From DATFPK01 sp035264885 (lineage in GTDB: Bacteria > Actinomycetota > Thermoleophilia > Solirubrobacterales > 70-9): a DNA stretch of 5,785 nt. A model generated the notes under the pieces. The model saw nothing but the letters and a program-made list of their open reading frames with translations, made no database searches and was not told the origin of the DNA. The DNA lies in the NCBI GenBank assembly GCA_035264885.1, contig DATFPK010000100.1, positions 1 to 5,785 on the forward strand, in the 5' to 3' direction. The translations under genes were made by a program, and so were the position numbers. Below, one piece after another: positions 1 through 5,527 of the stretch. Numbering within the stretch: the first letter of the stretch is position 1; each line of letters begins with the position of its first letter.

Positions 1-455
1 GGTGCCGGCGCACTGAGCGTCGTGGTTCCGGACCCGCTCGGCCGGTACGTGCCCGACGCCGGGTAATCGCTGGTGTTGAGCGCGTTCGCGGCCAGCTGGT
101 CGAAGGTGAGGTTGACTACCGGGGCGCTGGTGCCCCCGAGGCACCCACCGACGTGGCCCATCAGAATCGACTTCGCTCCGCTCGGCCCGACCAAGAGCAC
201 GCCCAGGTCATCCGGGCAGGTGTGCGTGAAGCTATGAAGCGTGGCCGTCACCTTCTGGACATTGCCCGCGAATCCGCCGACGTTGATGGTGGACGGATAC
301 GGCACCGCGTGCGTGGCGTCTGGGATGTCGATACGCGACGAGTTGGTAAAGGTGGTTGTCGCAGCGGATGCGATGCCGGCCGTGGCGCCGATCGAAAGCA
401 GAGCGGTTGCTAGCAGTAGAGCGAGCCGCTTGCGGCCCGAGAATCGGTGGGTCAT
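1..455 (-). CDS. Secreted protein with proprotein-convertase P-domain-like fold, N-terminal part (partial)
   Basis: The frame reads from ATG at 455-453 off the left edge, giving 151 residues with no stop. Residues 1-31 are a Sec-type signal peptide: basic start (HRFSGRKR), hydrophobic core (LALLLATALLSIG), and an ASA cleavage motif at 29-31. The mature part (TFTNSSRIDIPDATHAVPYP, then VQKVTATLHSFTHTCPDDLG and LLVGPSGAKSILMGHVGG) matches the beta-rich pattern of P-domain-like modules in secreted bacterial proteins, where a 'THT.PDDLDVLLVGP.G' core is typical. Cys80 and Cys105 could form a disulfide after export (inference). The true protein is longer, and what follows (more repeats, a protease or an anchor) cannot be seen. 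The start is supported by a strong Shine-Dalgarno. A gap of 116 bp from the upstream oxidoreductase and its own promoter candidate suggest separate transcription. The exact function is unknown; a surface or extracellular role is likely. Confidence 0.8.
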   Translation of the reverse strand, partial: MTHRFSGRKRLALLLATALLSIGATAGIASAATTTFTNSSRIDIPDATHAVPYPSTINVGGFAGNVQKVTATLHSFTHTCPDDLGVLLVGPSGAKSILMGHVGGCLGGTSAPVVNLTFDQLAANALNTSDYPASGTYRPSGSGTTTLSAPA

Positions 456-463
456 GGGGTTCT

Positions 464-470
464 CCCCTCC
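464..470 (-). promoter_or_regulatory. Ribosome binding site of the secreted P-domain-like protein
   Basis: On the minus strand GGAGGGG lies 8 bases before the ATG at 455. It is the clearest Shine-Dalgarno in the window and fixes this start. The other genes have weak sites or none. Confidence 0.7.
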
Positions 471-488
471 CGTCGTTTACAAGCGGCG

Positions 489-518
489 ACTCTCTCACGG
501 GCCGTGCGAGCATGTCAA
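489..518 (-). promoter_or_regulatory. Candidate promoter of the secreted P-domain-like protein
   Basis: On the minus strand there is a perfect TTGACA (518-513), an 18-bp spacer, then GAGAGT (494-489). GAGAGT matches TATAAT at only three positions, but these include the important A2 and T6. Transcription would begin near 482, leaving a leader of about 27 bases that contains the ribosome site. The -35 is convincing; the -10 is weak. The rest of the 456-571 gap shows no clear terminator for the upstream oxidoreductase. Confidence 0.35.
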
Positions 519-571
519 GGGCAGTTCCGTCCCGACCCTCCTTCGGCGGTTCGGATGCTGCGTGGTGGGCC

Positions 572-1522
572 CTAGGCCGCGATCGCGATGCCCAGCTTGC
601 CCTGCGTGTGCTTTCCGGGGAGGTCGGCGAGCGCGGCTCCGGCCTCCTCGAGGCCATAGGTGCGCTGGATCGGCACGCGCAGCGCACCTTCCTCGAGGAG
701 CTGGGCGAGTTTCTCCAGGGCGCCGCCCTCGGTGGACCCACCCACGTTGTGCCGGCCGGGCCCCTCGCCGGCGGCCCTCACCGGAGAGGCGGCCCGCCCG
801 CCGTCGGCGAGCGCAGCCGCGTAGACCTCGAGCTCCTGCGGGGTGTGGGACACCGTGTCGAGCAGGGCCGCCACGCCGCCGTCCTCGACCTCACGGGTCT
901 GGGCGACCACATCGCCGTCGCGCGGGATCACGTGGTCGACGCCCAGGTCCGCCAGGAACCCCTCGTCCTCCGGGAGGCCGGGGGCGATGACGTGGGCACC
1001 GGCACGCTTGGCGAGCTGCACCGCGAAGCTGCCGACGCCGCCCGCGGCGCCGATGATCAGGACCGTCTCGCCCTCGTGCAGATCGAGCGCCGCGAGCGCC
1101 GCCATCGCCGTCAGGCCGGTGACTGGTGCGGCGCCGGCGGCTGCGAAGTCCACGCCGTCCGGCTTGCGGGCGGCTTGCCCGGCCGGGACGAGAGCAAGCT
1201 CGGTCCAGGAGCCGCCGTGGACGTCCGGGTCGGTCGCGGGGGCGAAGCCGAAGACCTCATCCCCGGGCCAGAGGGAGTCCACGCCCGTACCGACCCGCTC
1301 GACGATGCCTGCGAAGTCTCGGCCGAGGATCACCGGGAACCGGTATTCGGCGAAGTCGCGCATCATGCCGCCCGCGATCGCGTTGTCGATGGGGTTGACC
1401 GACGAGCTATGGACCCGGACTATCAGCTGGCCATCTCCGGGCTCGGGATCCGGCAGGTCGTCGCGTAGGCGCGGCTCAGAATCGAAGTCCTCGAGGACGA
1501 AAGCCCTCATCCACAAAATCAT
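572..1522 (-). CDS. Zinc-free MDR-family oxidoreductase, NADPH:quinone reductase type
   Basis: This 316-residue protein has the full MDR architecture: an N-terminal GroES-like catalytic domain (SVNPID 41-46, GRDFAGIVERVG 67-78, PGDEVFGF 86-93) and a Rossmann domain with the nucleotide motif AAGGVGSFAVQLAK at 159-172. The C-terminal TQGKLGIAIA is typical of quinone-reductase-like members. The Cys/His ligands of zinc alcohol dehydrogenases are absent, so it should be a zinc-independent NAD(P)H-dependent reductase of quinones or enals in the cytoplasm; the substrate cannot be told. The ATG at 1522 overlaps the preceding gene's stop as ATGA, which suggests translational coupling. A second ATG at 1510 (MRAFVLEDF) matches the usual family N-terminus and is the alternative start; neither has a good Shine-Dalgarno. 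It is the last gene of the likely minus-strand operon. Confidence 0.9.
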   Translation of the reverse strand: MILWMRAFVLEDFDSEPRLRDDLPDPEPGDGQLIVRVHSSSVNPIDNAIAGGMMRDFAEYRFPVILGRDFAGIVERVGTGVDSLWPGDEVFGFAPATDPDVHGGSWTELALVPAGQAARKPDGVDFAAAGAAPVTGLTAMAALAALDLHEGETVLIIGAAGGVGSFAVQLAKRAGAHVIAPGLPEDEGFLADLGVDHVIPRDGDVVAQTREVEDGGVAALLDTVSHTPQELEVYAAALADGGRAASPVRAAGEGPGRHNVGGSTEGGALEKLAQLLEEGALRVPIQRTYGLEEAGAALADLPGKHTQGKLGIAIAA

Positions 1523-2097
1523 TGCACACTCAAGTATTTGGCCAGGGCCTCAACACGCTTCCGCAAAGCATCGAGCTGGACGTGCGCGAAGAGCCCGTAG
1601 GACGGGGGAGGGTCGAGCTGATCGATGTACTCCGCGACCCAGAAGCCGAGCTCCCCACGGAGCAGCTGCGCACACTGCAGCGCTGACAGCGGCTTGAAGG
1701 AGGACTCGGCGAGCTCGGCGACGGCCGCGTCGACGTGGAGGAGGATCGGCGAGAGTCGCTCGGCATCCCACTCCTCCCAATCGCCCTTTCGCTGCCCGTA
1801 CGAGGTGCCGTCGCTGTGGGCGACGAAGCCGCAGGCCGCCAGCTCCTTGGCTCGCTCGGTCTCGGCGCGGCATGCCTTCTTTGAGCCGCCGAAGGCCCCC
1901 AGGTCCTCGTAGAGATCGGGCCGCAGCCGGAGCGCGAAGCGCTTGACGAGCCGGGAGGACTTGTAGCCCCGGAGGTGCTGGGCGAAGCGCTCCTCCGGAC
2001 TCCGCGCGCTCGATCCGACATAGACCCAGGGGATACGGGGATCGCGACGGCGGCCAGCGGCTCGCTCGAGCTCGATCACATATACGCGGGAGGGCAC
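1519..2097 (-). CDS. GIY-YIG-like nuclease-domain protein
   Basis: The 192-residue product begins with VYVIEL (5-10), then WVYVGSS (24-30), with the spacing of the two beta strands that define GIY-YIG nucleases. Next comes PEERFAQH (34-41), where Arg37 fits the conserved catalytic arginine, and a helix with Glu79 and Glu81 (CRAETERAKELAACGF) that could supply the metal-binding glutamate. The canonical GIY is degenerate (VYV), so activity is not certain. Residues 100-192 form a Trp- and Leu-rich, probably helical C-terminal part that I do not recognise. The family cuts DNA in repair, mobile elements or restriction; no partner here indicates which. The start is GTG at 2097 with a weak AGGA a few bases upstream. 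It lies 33 bp after the SRPBCC-like gene, in the same reading frame, and overlaps the MDR gene by 4 bp. Confidence 0.7.
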   Translation of the reverse strand: MPSRVYVIELERAAGRRRDPRIPWVYVGSSARSPEERFAQHLRGYKSSRLVKRFALRLRPDLYEDLGAFGGSKKACRAETERAKELAACGFVAHSDGTSYGQRKGDWEEWDAERLSPILLHVDAAVAELAESSFKPLSALQCAQLLRGELGFWVAEYIDQLDPPPSYGLFAHVQLDALRKRVEALAKYLSVQ

Positions 2098-2130
2098 GGT
2101 CCTAGCCCACTCGCAGACTGGCCGGCCAGC

Positions 2131-2610
2131 TCAGAAGATGAAGTAGCGGCGACGCTTCTTCTGCGCCGGTGGTGGCGCGGTGGCCTCGGCCGGGGCGGTC
2201 CCGGCGGCGGGCGTCTCTTCCGCCGACGGCTCAATGGCCGCGAGCTCGGGCAGCGGCTTCGGCTCGGCGGGTTGGCCCACCTCGGCGAAGGGGCGCTTCT
2301 GCGGGGTCGCCAGCTCGTCCAGGACGGCGTCGAGCCAGCCCTCGAGCTTGGTCGGCTCCGCGCCGTTCTCGACCTTCACGCTCACGTTGGTTCCCCAGCC
2401 CTTCTCGGCCAGCTCGACCTCGATCCAGGCATCGGCCCCGCCATCGGAGGCCTGCCAGCGCAGAATCGACTCGGGCCTTCTCTCATCGACGGTCACCTCG
2501 GTCGCTCGCCCGAGCAGGGCGCACATCAGCCCCTGCATGCGGTCAGGTTGATCGATCAGCTCCCAGAGCTCGGGCGGAGACTTGACCAGCGTTCGGCTTG
2601 CGCTCTTCAT
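2131..2610 (-). CDS. SRPBCC-like (polyketide cyclase/START fold) small protein with charged-aromatic tail
   Basis: The 159-residue protein has two parts. Residues 1-105 resemble a compact SRPBCC domain: an opening strand then SPPELWELIDQPDRMQGLM (11-29), which follows the usual 'sp.evW..l.D..r' pattern, then beta strands (ATEVTVDERRPESILRWQA, DAWIEVELAEKGWGTNVSVKVE) and a closing helix (LEGWLDAVLDELA, 89-101). Residues 108-150 are a low-complexity Pro/Ala/Glu linker, and the protein ends KKRRRYFIF. There is no signal peptide or membrane segment. SRPBCC folds bind hydrophobic ligands; no ligand can be named. The start is ATG at 2610 with a modest AAAGG about 8 bases upstream. It lies 38 bp after the epimerase and 33 bp before the GIY-YIG-like gene, so cotranscription is likely. 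The domain assignment is moderate: this short version lacks an obvious cavity-lining signature. Confidence 0.65.
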   Translation of the reverse strand: MKSASRTLVKSPPELWELIDQPDRMQGLMCALLGRATEVTVDERRPESILRWQASDGGADAWIEVELAEKGWGTNVSVKVENGAEPTKLEGWLDAVLDELATPQKRPFAEVGQPAEPKPLPELAAIEPSAEETPAAGTAPAEATAPPPAQKKRRRYFIF

Positions 2611-2648
2611 GCCCGCCCTTTCGCGCCACCCAGACGTGCTCCTGCCGC

Positions 2649-3749
2649 TTATCGATTTTGGGCGAGATATCCCTCGACCGCCGCCGCGGCGCGGGGCCCG
2701 GCCTGCCCGTCCCAGAGCGGGATCTTCGGCGGGTCGGACGGCGGCTCGCCGCCGAGCTCCCGCTCGGCGGCGTCGCGCAACGCGTGCGGATCGACGCCGA
2801 TCAGCTCATTGGTTCCGAGTTCGATCGTGATCGGCCGCTCGGTGGACGTGCGGTAGGTGAGGCAGGGGACGCCGAGGACGGTGGTCTCCTCCTGCACGCC
2901 GCCGGAGTCGGTGATCACCAGCCGCGCCTCGGCCTCGAGGCCGATGAAGTCCGCGTAGTCCATCGGCGCCGCCAGGATCACCTTCCCCCAGCCGGAGAAC
3001 CCGGTCACGTCGAGCCGCGCTCTGGTCCGCGGGTGGACGGGGAAGATCACCGGCATCCGCTCCGCGATGCCGGCGAGCACCTCCATCGTCGGCTGCAGCC
3101 GCTCCACGTCGTCCACGAGAGCCGGCCGGTGGAGCGTGACCAGGACGAAGTTTCGCGACTCGACCGCGTTCTTCGCCAGCAGGGCGGGGCGATCGACCCC
3201 GTCGAGGATCCGAAAGAGGCTGTCGATCATCGTGTTGCCCACGAGTTGCACGCCGTCCCCGCTGATCCCCTCGGCCGCCAGGTTCTCGACCGCGTCCTCG
3301 GAGGTGCAGAGCAGGAGGTCGGCCACGCGGTCGGTTACCACGCGGTTCACCTCCTCGGGCATCCTCCAGTCGCCGGATCGGAGCCCGGACTCAATGTGGG
3401 CGACCGCGGTGTCGAGCTTGGTCGCGGCGAGCGCGGCCGCCATCGTCGAGTTCACGTCCCCGGCCACCAGGACCAGATCGGCCGGGTTGGCGAGCAGGTC
3501 GGACTCGACCCCGGTCATCACCCCGGCCGTCTGTTCCGCGTGCGTCCCCGACCCGACGCCGAGGTTGGCGTCCGGCTCGCGCATGCCGAGCCGCTCGATG
3601 AAGCCGTCCGAGAGGGCCCGGTCGTAGTGCTGGCCGGTGTGCAGGAGCCGGAGGGAGGCGTTCCCCGAGCTCTCCAAGGCGGCGATCACGGGCGCCGCCT
3701 TGACGAAGTTCGGTCGCGCCCCGACGACCGCGAGGACCACGGGAGTCAC
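2649..3749 (-). CDS. wecB: UDP-N-acetylglucosamine 2-epimerase (non-hydrolysing)
   Basis: This cytoplasmic enzyme interconverts UDP-GlcNAc and UDP-ManNAc, the precursor for ManNAc-containing wall, capsule or exopolysaccharide units. The 366 residues match the family length and have the two-Rossmann GT-B-like layout: GARPNFVK (10-17), TGQHYD (38-43), GDVNST (97-102, Asp98), HIESGLRS (118-125, Glu120), PEEVNR (131-136), VGNTMID (170-176), TLHRP (205-209, His207), PVHPRTR (237-243), ITDSGGVQEE (279-288), and TSTERPITIELGTNELIG (301-318). The family's acidic and His catalytic residues are therefore present. The usual HRxEN motif reads HRPALVDD here. The start is GTG at 3749 with no Shine-Dalgarno, and a TAGCGT hexamer lies 8 bases upstream, so the mRNA may be leaderless. 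It is first in the minus-strand run and diverges from the SDR gene. No glycosyltransferase or ManNAc dehydrogenase is nearby, so the final polymer is unknown. wecB/mnaA is a family symbol only. Confidence 0.95.
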   Translation of the reverse strand: MTPVVLAVVGARPNFVKAAPVIAALESSGNASLRLLHTGQHYDRALSDGFIERLGMREPDANLGVGSGTHAEQTAGVMTGVESDLLANPADLVLVAGDVNSTMAAALAATKLDTAVAHIESGLRSGDWRMPEEVNRVVTDRVADLLLCTSEDAVENLAAEGISGDGVQLVGNTMIDSLFRILDGVDRPALLAKNAVESRNFVLVTLHRPALVDDVERLQPTMEVLAGIAERMPVIFPVHPRTRARLDVTGFSGWGKVILAAPMDYADFIGLEAEARLVITDSGGVQEETTVLGVPCLTYRTSTERPITIELGTNELIGVDPHALRDAAERELGGEPPSDPPKIPLWDGQAGPRAAAAVEGYLAQNR

Positions 3750-3757
3750 GGCGGAGG

Positions 3758-3763
3758 ACGCTA
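3758..3763 (-). promoter_or_regulatory. -10-like element of the epimerase gene (leaderless start)
   Basis: TAGCGT on the minus strand fits the actinobacterial TANNNT -10 pattern and ends 8 bases before the GTG at 3749. Transcription would start at or within a base or two of the start codon. No good -35 is seen at 17-18 bp spacing, so this rests on the hexamer, its position and the missing Shine-Dalgarno. Confidence 0.4.
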
Positions 3764-3782
3764 ACGCCTATTCCCACTGGGG

Positions 3783-3788
3783 TAGGGT
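3783..3788 (+). promoter_or_regulatory. -10-like element of the SDR gene (leaderless start)
   Basis: TAGGGT ends 8 bases before the ATG at 3797, placing the expected transcription start at about the A of the ATG. A partial -35 (CTAACG, three of six matches) lies 16 bp upstream. The AGGG inside the hexamer could instead act as a weak, distant Shine-Dalgarno. Confidence 0.4.
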
Positions 3789-3796
3789 CATCCACG

Positions 3797-4675
3797 ATGG
3801 CTGGCAACGCGAGTGGCGCCGTACTCGTCACCGGTGCTTCGACCGGGATCGGGCGCGCGACCGCCCTTCTCCTCGACCGCGAGGGCTACCGCGTCTTCGC
3901 CGGGATCCGCAAGGACGAGGATGCGAAATCGCTGGCCGAGGAGGGATCCGAGCGGCTCAAGCCGATCAAGATCGACGTCGCGAAGGAGCGCTCGATCGCC
4001 GCGGCCAAGGGGACGGTGAGCCGTGCGCTCGCCGACGAAGGGCTCGTCGGACTCGTCAACAACGCCGGGATCGGCGTCGGCGGGCCGGTCGAGTTCCTCG
4101 AGCTGGATCAGCTCCGCGACACCCTGGAGGTGAACCTCGTCGGCCAGGTCGCGGTGACCCAGGCGTTCCTCCCGCTGATCCGCCGGGCGCGGGGCACGAT
4201 CGTCTTCATGGCCTCGATCGGCGGGCGGGTCGCCACCCCGTTCCTCTCCCCGTACAGCATGTCGAAGTTCGGAGTGGAGGCACTGGGCGAATCGCTGCGG
4301 CACGAGCTGCAGCCCTGGGGAATCGACGTGGTCGTCGTGGAGCCGGGCAGCATCGATACGGCGATCTGGGGGAAGGGGGCGGAGACTGCGGACGACCAGC
4401 TGGCCGCGATGCCCGAGGACGCCCGCAGGCTCTACAGCCGGCAGATGGAGCGATTCGTCGAGCTCCTCGCCGAGACCGCGAGCCGCGGCATCCAGCCGCG
4501 GAAGGTCGCCGAGGTGGTCTGGAGGGCGATCCAGTCGGACAACCCCCGGCACCGCTATCTGGTGGGTATCGACGCGAAGATCGCCGCCCGCCTCAAGGGC
4601 TACCTGCCGGAGCGAGCCTTCTCGAAGGTGATCGGCCGGCAGCTCAAGATGCCGACCGACGTGCCGCCGGAGTAG
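3797..4675 (+). CDS. Classical short-chain dehydrogenase/reductase (SDR), retinol/steroid dehydrogenase-like
   Basis: The 292-residue cytoplasmic protein has every classical SDR hallmark: cofactor motif TGASTGIG (12-19), Asp60 after beta-3, NNAG (88-91), Asn113, and the catalytic Ser140, Tyr153 and Lys157 (YSMSK). The second beta strand ends in GIRK without the acidic residue of NAD-specific members, which suggests NADP(H). Its length, the 'RVFAGIRK...LKPIKIDVAKERSIAAA' pattern, the HELQPWGIDVVVVEPG segment and a long C-terminal substrate region resemble the retinol/17-beta-hydroxysteroid dehydrogenase branch. That suggests an alcohol/ketone substrate, perhaps lipid-like (inference). It diverges from the epimerase with 47 bp between starts and ends 3 bp from the convergent ICL/PEPM-family gene. 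A narrower function cannot be assigned. Confidence 0.93.
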   Translation: MAGNASGAVLVTGASTGIGRATALLLDREGYRVFAGIRKDEDAKSLAEEGSERLKPIKIDVAKERSIAAAKGTVSRALADEGLVGLVNNAGIGVGGPVEFLELDQLRDTLEVNLVGQVAVTQAFLPLIRRARGTIVFMASIGGRVATPFLSPYSMSKFGVEALGESLRHELQPWGIDVVVVEPGSIDTAIWGKGAETADDQLAAMPEDARRLYSRQMERFVELLAETASRGIQPRKVAEVVWRAIQSDNPRHRYLVGIDAKIAARLKGYLPERAFSKVIGRQLKMPTDVPPE

Positions 4676-4686
4676 CGCCTAGCGCC
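4673..4686. repeat. Tandem TAGCGCC x2 at convergent gene ends
   Basis: Two perfect adjacent copies of TAGCGCC span the stop of the SDR gene (TAG at 4673) and the stop of the convergent ICL/PEPM-family gene (CTA at 4679-4681). No terminator hairpin with a T-run is visible here, so each transcript probably runs into the other gene. The repeat is short and may be chance. Confidence 0.3.
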
Positions 4687-5485
4687 TGAGCCACTCCTGG
4701 ACGCGACCTGGCGTGCCGAGGCCCGAGAGGTCTCCGTCGTCGGCGATCTGCTCGGCGACGACGATCGCCGCATCGACCGCCGCCCAGGCAAGCCCGCCGC
4801 CGACGCTGATCCGCTGCGCGCCGGCCTCGAAGATCTCGTCGATGGTGAGGCCGAGGCGCGGCGAGCCGAGCACGTTGACCGGCTTGGAGACGGCGTCGCA
4901 GACCGTCCTGATGTCCTCGACCTTGCGGAGGCCGGGCGCGAAGAGGACGTCGGCGCCGGCATCGCCGTAGGCCTGAAGGCGCGCGATCGTGTCGTCGAGG
5001 TCCGGGTGATCGCGCACGAAGTTCTCCGCGCGGCCGGTCAGGGTGAAGGGGAAATCGAGGGAGGCGGCCGCCTCCGCCGCGGCGGCGATCCGCTCGGCCG
5101 CTCGCTCGCGCTCATAGATCACGCCCTCGTCGCGGTCCCAGTCCTCGATCGAGCCGCCGACGGCACCGGCCTCGGCAACGAGCGCGATCGCCCGCGCCGC
5201 GTCGTCCGGCGATGGCCCGTAGCCGTTCTCGAGGTCGACCGATAGGGGCAGGTCGGTCGCGTCGCTGAGCAGGGCGACGTGGTCGGCGACCTCGTCGAGG
5301 GTCACTGCGCCGTCGAGCCGCCCGAGCGTGAAGGCGAAGCCGCTGCTGGTGGTGGCGAGGGCCTTGAACCCGACGCCGGCGAGCATCTTGGCGGCGCCGG
5401 CGTCCCAGGGATTGGGGATCACGAAGGGCTCTCCCTCGTGGAGGGACCGGAAGGTCTCGCCGCGCTCCGCCTGGCTCGCCGCCAC
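4679..5485 (-). CDS. Isocitrate lyase/phosphoenolpyruvate mutase superfamily enzyme
   Basis: The 268-residue protein matches the small ICL/PEPM family of TIM-barrel enzymes that make or break C-C or P-C bonds next to a carboxylate, using Mg2+. Visible motifs are NPWDAGAA (25-32), ATTSSGFAFTLGR (44-56), the metal site VDLENGYG (83-90, Asp84 and Glu86), SIEDWD (112-117, Glu114/Asp115), LTGRAENF (149-156) and LFAPGL (181-186). The KKCGH loop of true isocitrate lyase is absent; the corresponding stretch is VIYERERA. It is therefore probably not glyoxylate-cycle isocitrate lyase, but a lyase/hydrolase of unknown 2-oxo- or 2-methyl-acid substrate. Family members include methylisocitrate lyase, oxaloacetate hydrolase and carboxyphosphonoenolpyruvate mutase. 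The start is GTG at 5485, which gives the usual family N-terminus (ETFRSLHEGEPFVIPNPWDAG). It lies 42 bp downstream of a MarR-family gene, with a palindrome between them. Confidence 0.9.
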   Translation of the reverse strand: MAASQAERGETFRSLHEGEPFVIPNPWDAGAAKMLAGVGFKALATTSSGFAFTLGRLDGAVTLDEVADHVALLSDATDLPLSVDLENGYGPSPDDAARAIALVAEAGAVGGSIEDWDRDEGVIYERERAAERIAAAAEAAASLDFPFTLTGRAENFVRDHPDLDDTIARLQAYGDAGADVLFAPGLRKVEDIRTVCDAVSKPVNVLGSPRLGLTIDEIFEAGAQRISVGGGLAWAAVDAAIVVAEQIADDGDLSGLGTPGRVQEWLRR

Positions 5486-5491
5486 GCCGAC

Positions 5492-5497
5492 ACCCTA
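5492..5497 (-). promoter_or_regulatory. -10-like element of the ICL/PEPM-family gene
   Basis: TAGGGT on the minus strand, the same hexamer as before the SDR gene, ends 6 bases before the GTG at 5485 and just downstream of an 18-bp palindrome. A 3-of-6 -35 (TCCACG) lies 17 bp upstream, overlapping the palindrome's outer edge. AGGGTG within it could instead be a Shine-Dalgarno at plausible spacing, so promoter and ribosome-site readings both remain open. Confidence 0.35.
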
Positions 5498-5499
5498 TG

Positions 5500-5517
5500 A
5501 CGGAGCGGCCGCTCCGT
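5500..5517. promoter_or_regulatory. 18-bp perfect palindrome, probable operator
   Basis: ACGGAGCGGCCGCTCCGT reads identically on both strands. It sits between the stop of the MarR-family gene and the start of the ICL/PEPM-family gene, 2 bases upstream of the TAGGGT hexamer, where a bound dimer would cover the promoter. The CGGAGC/GCTCCG half-sites resemble palindromic operators of actinobacterial dimeric repressors (TetR and MarR types). It could alternatively be a hairpin (7-bp stem, GGCC loop) ending the MarR transcript, but no T-run follows. Confidence 0.5.
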
Positions 5518-5527
5518 GGATTCGACC

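Noticed and set aside
497..507. Near-palindrome CACGGGCCGTG in the 456-571 gap, as a terminator or operator
   Set aside because: A foldable hairpin would have about 4 bp of stem, no T-run, and it falls inside the candidate promoter spacer. Too short to support a call.
356..1468. Long plus-strand open frame of 370 codons opposite the MDR oxidoreductase
   Set aside because: Its translation is Arg/Gly/Asp-rich without a recognisable domain, and it lies antisense to a well-supported MDR gene. Long antisense frames are expected in high-GC DNA.
2118..2129. 12-bp palindrome CTGGCCGGCCAG just after the SRPBCC-like stop, as a terminator
   Set aside because: The stem with a realistic loop is only 4 bp and no T-run follows. 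The next gene starts 33 bp on in the same direction, so termination here is unlikely.
1975..2856. Plus-strand open frame opposite the SRPBCC-like gene and the ends of its neighbours
   Set aside because: It spans three minus-strand genes and an intergenic gap, is low in complexity, and has no recognisable domain.
2598..3764. Plus-strand open frame of 388 codons opposite the epimerase
   Set aside because: It mirrors the epimerase coding sequence, has no family motifs, and is explained by GC-rich codon composition of the real gene.
3788..4552. Minus-strand open frame of 254 codons opposite the SDR gene
   Set aside because: The SDR on the plus strand has all catalytic motifs; the antisense product resembles no protein and is biased in composition.
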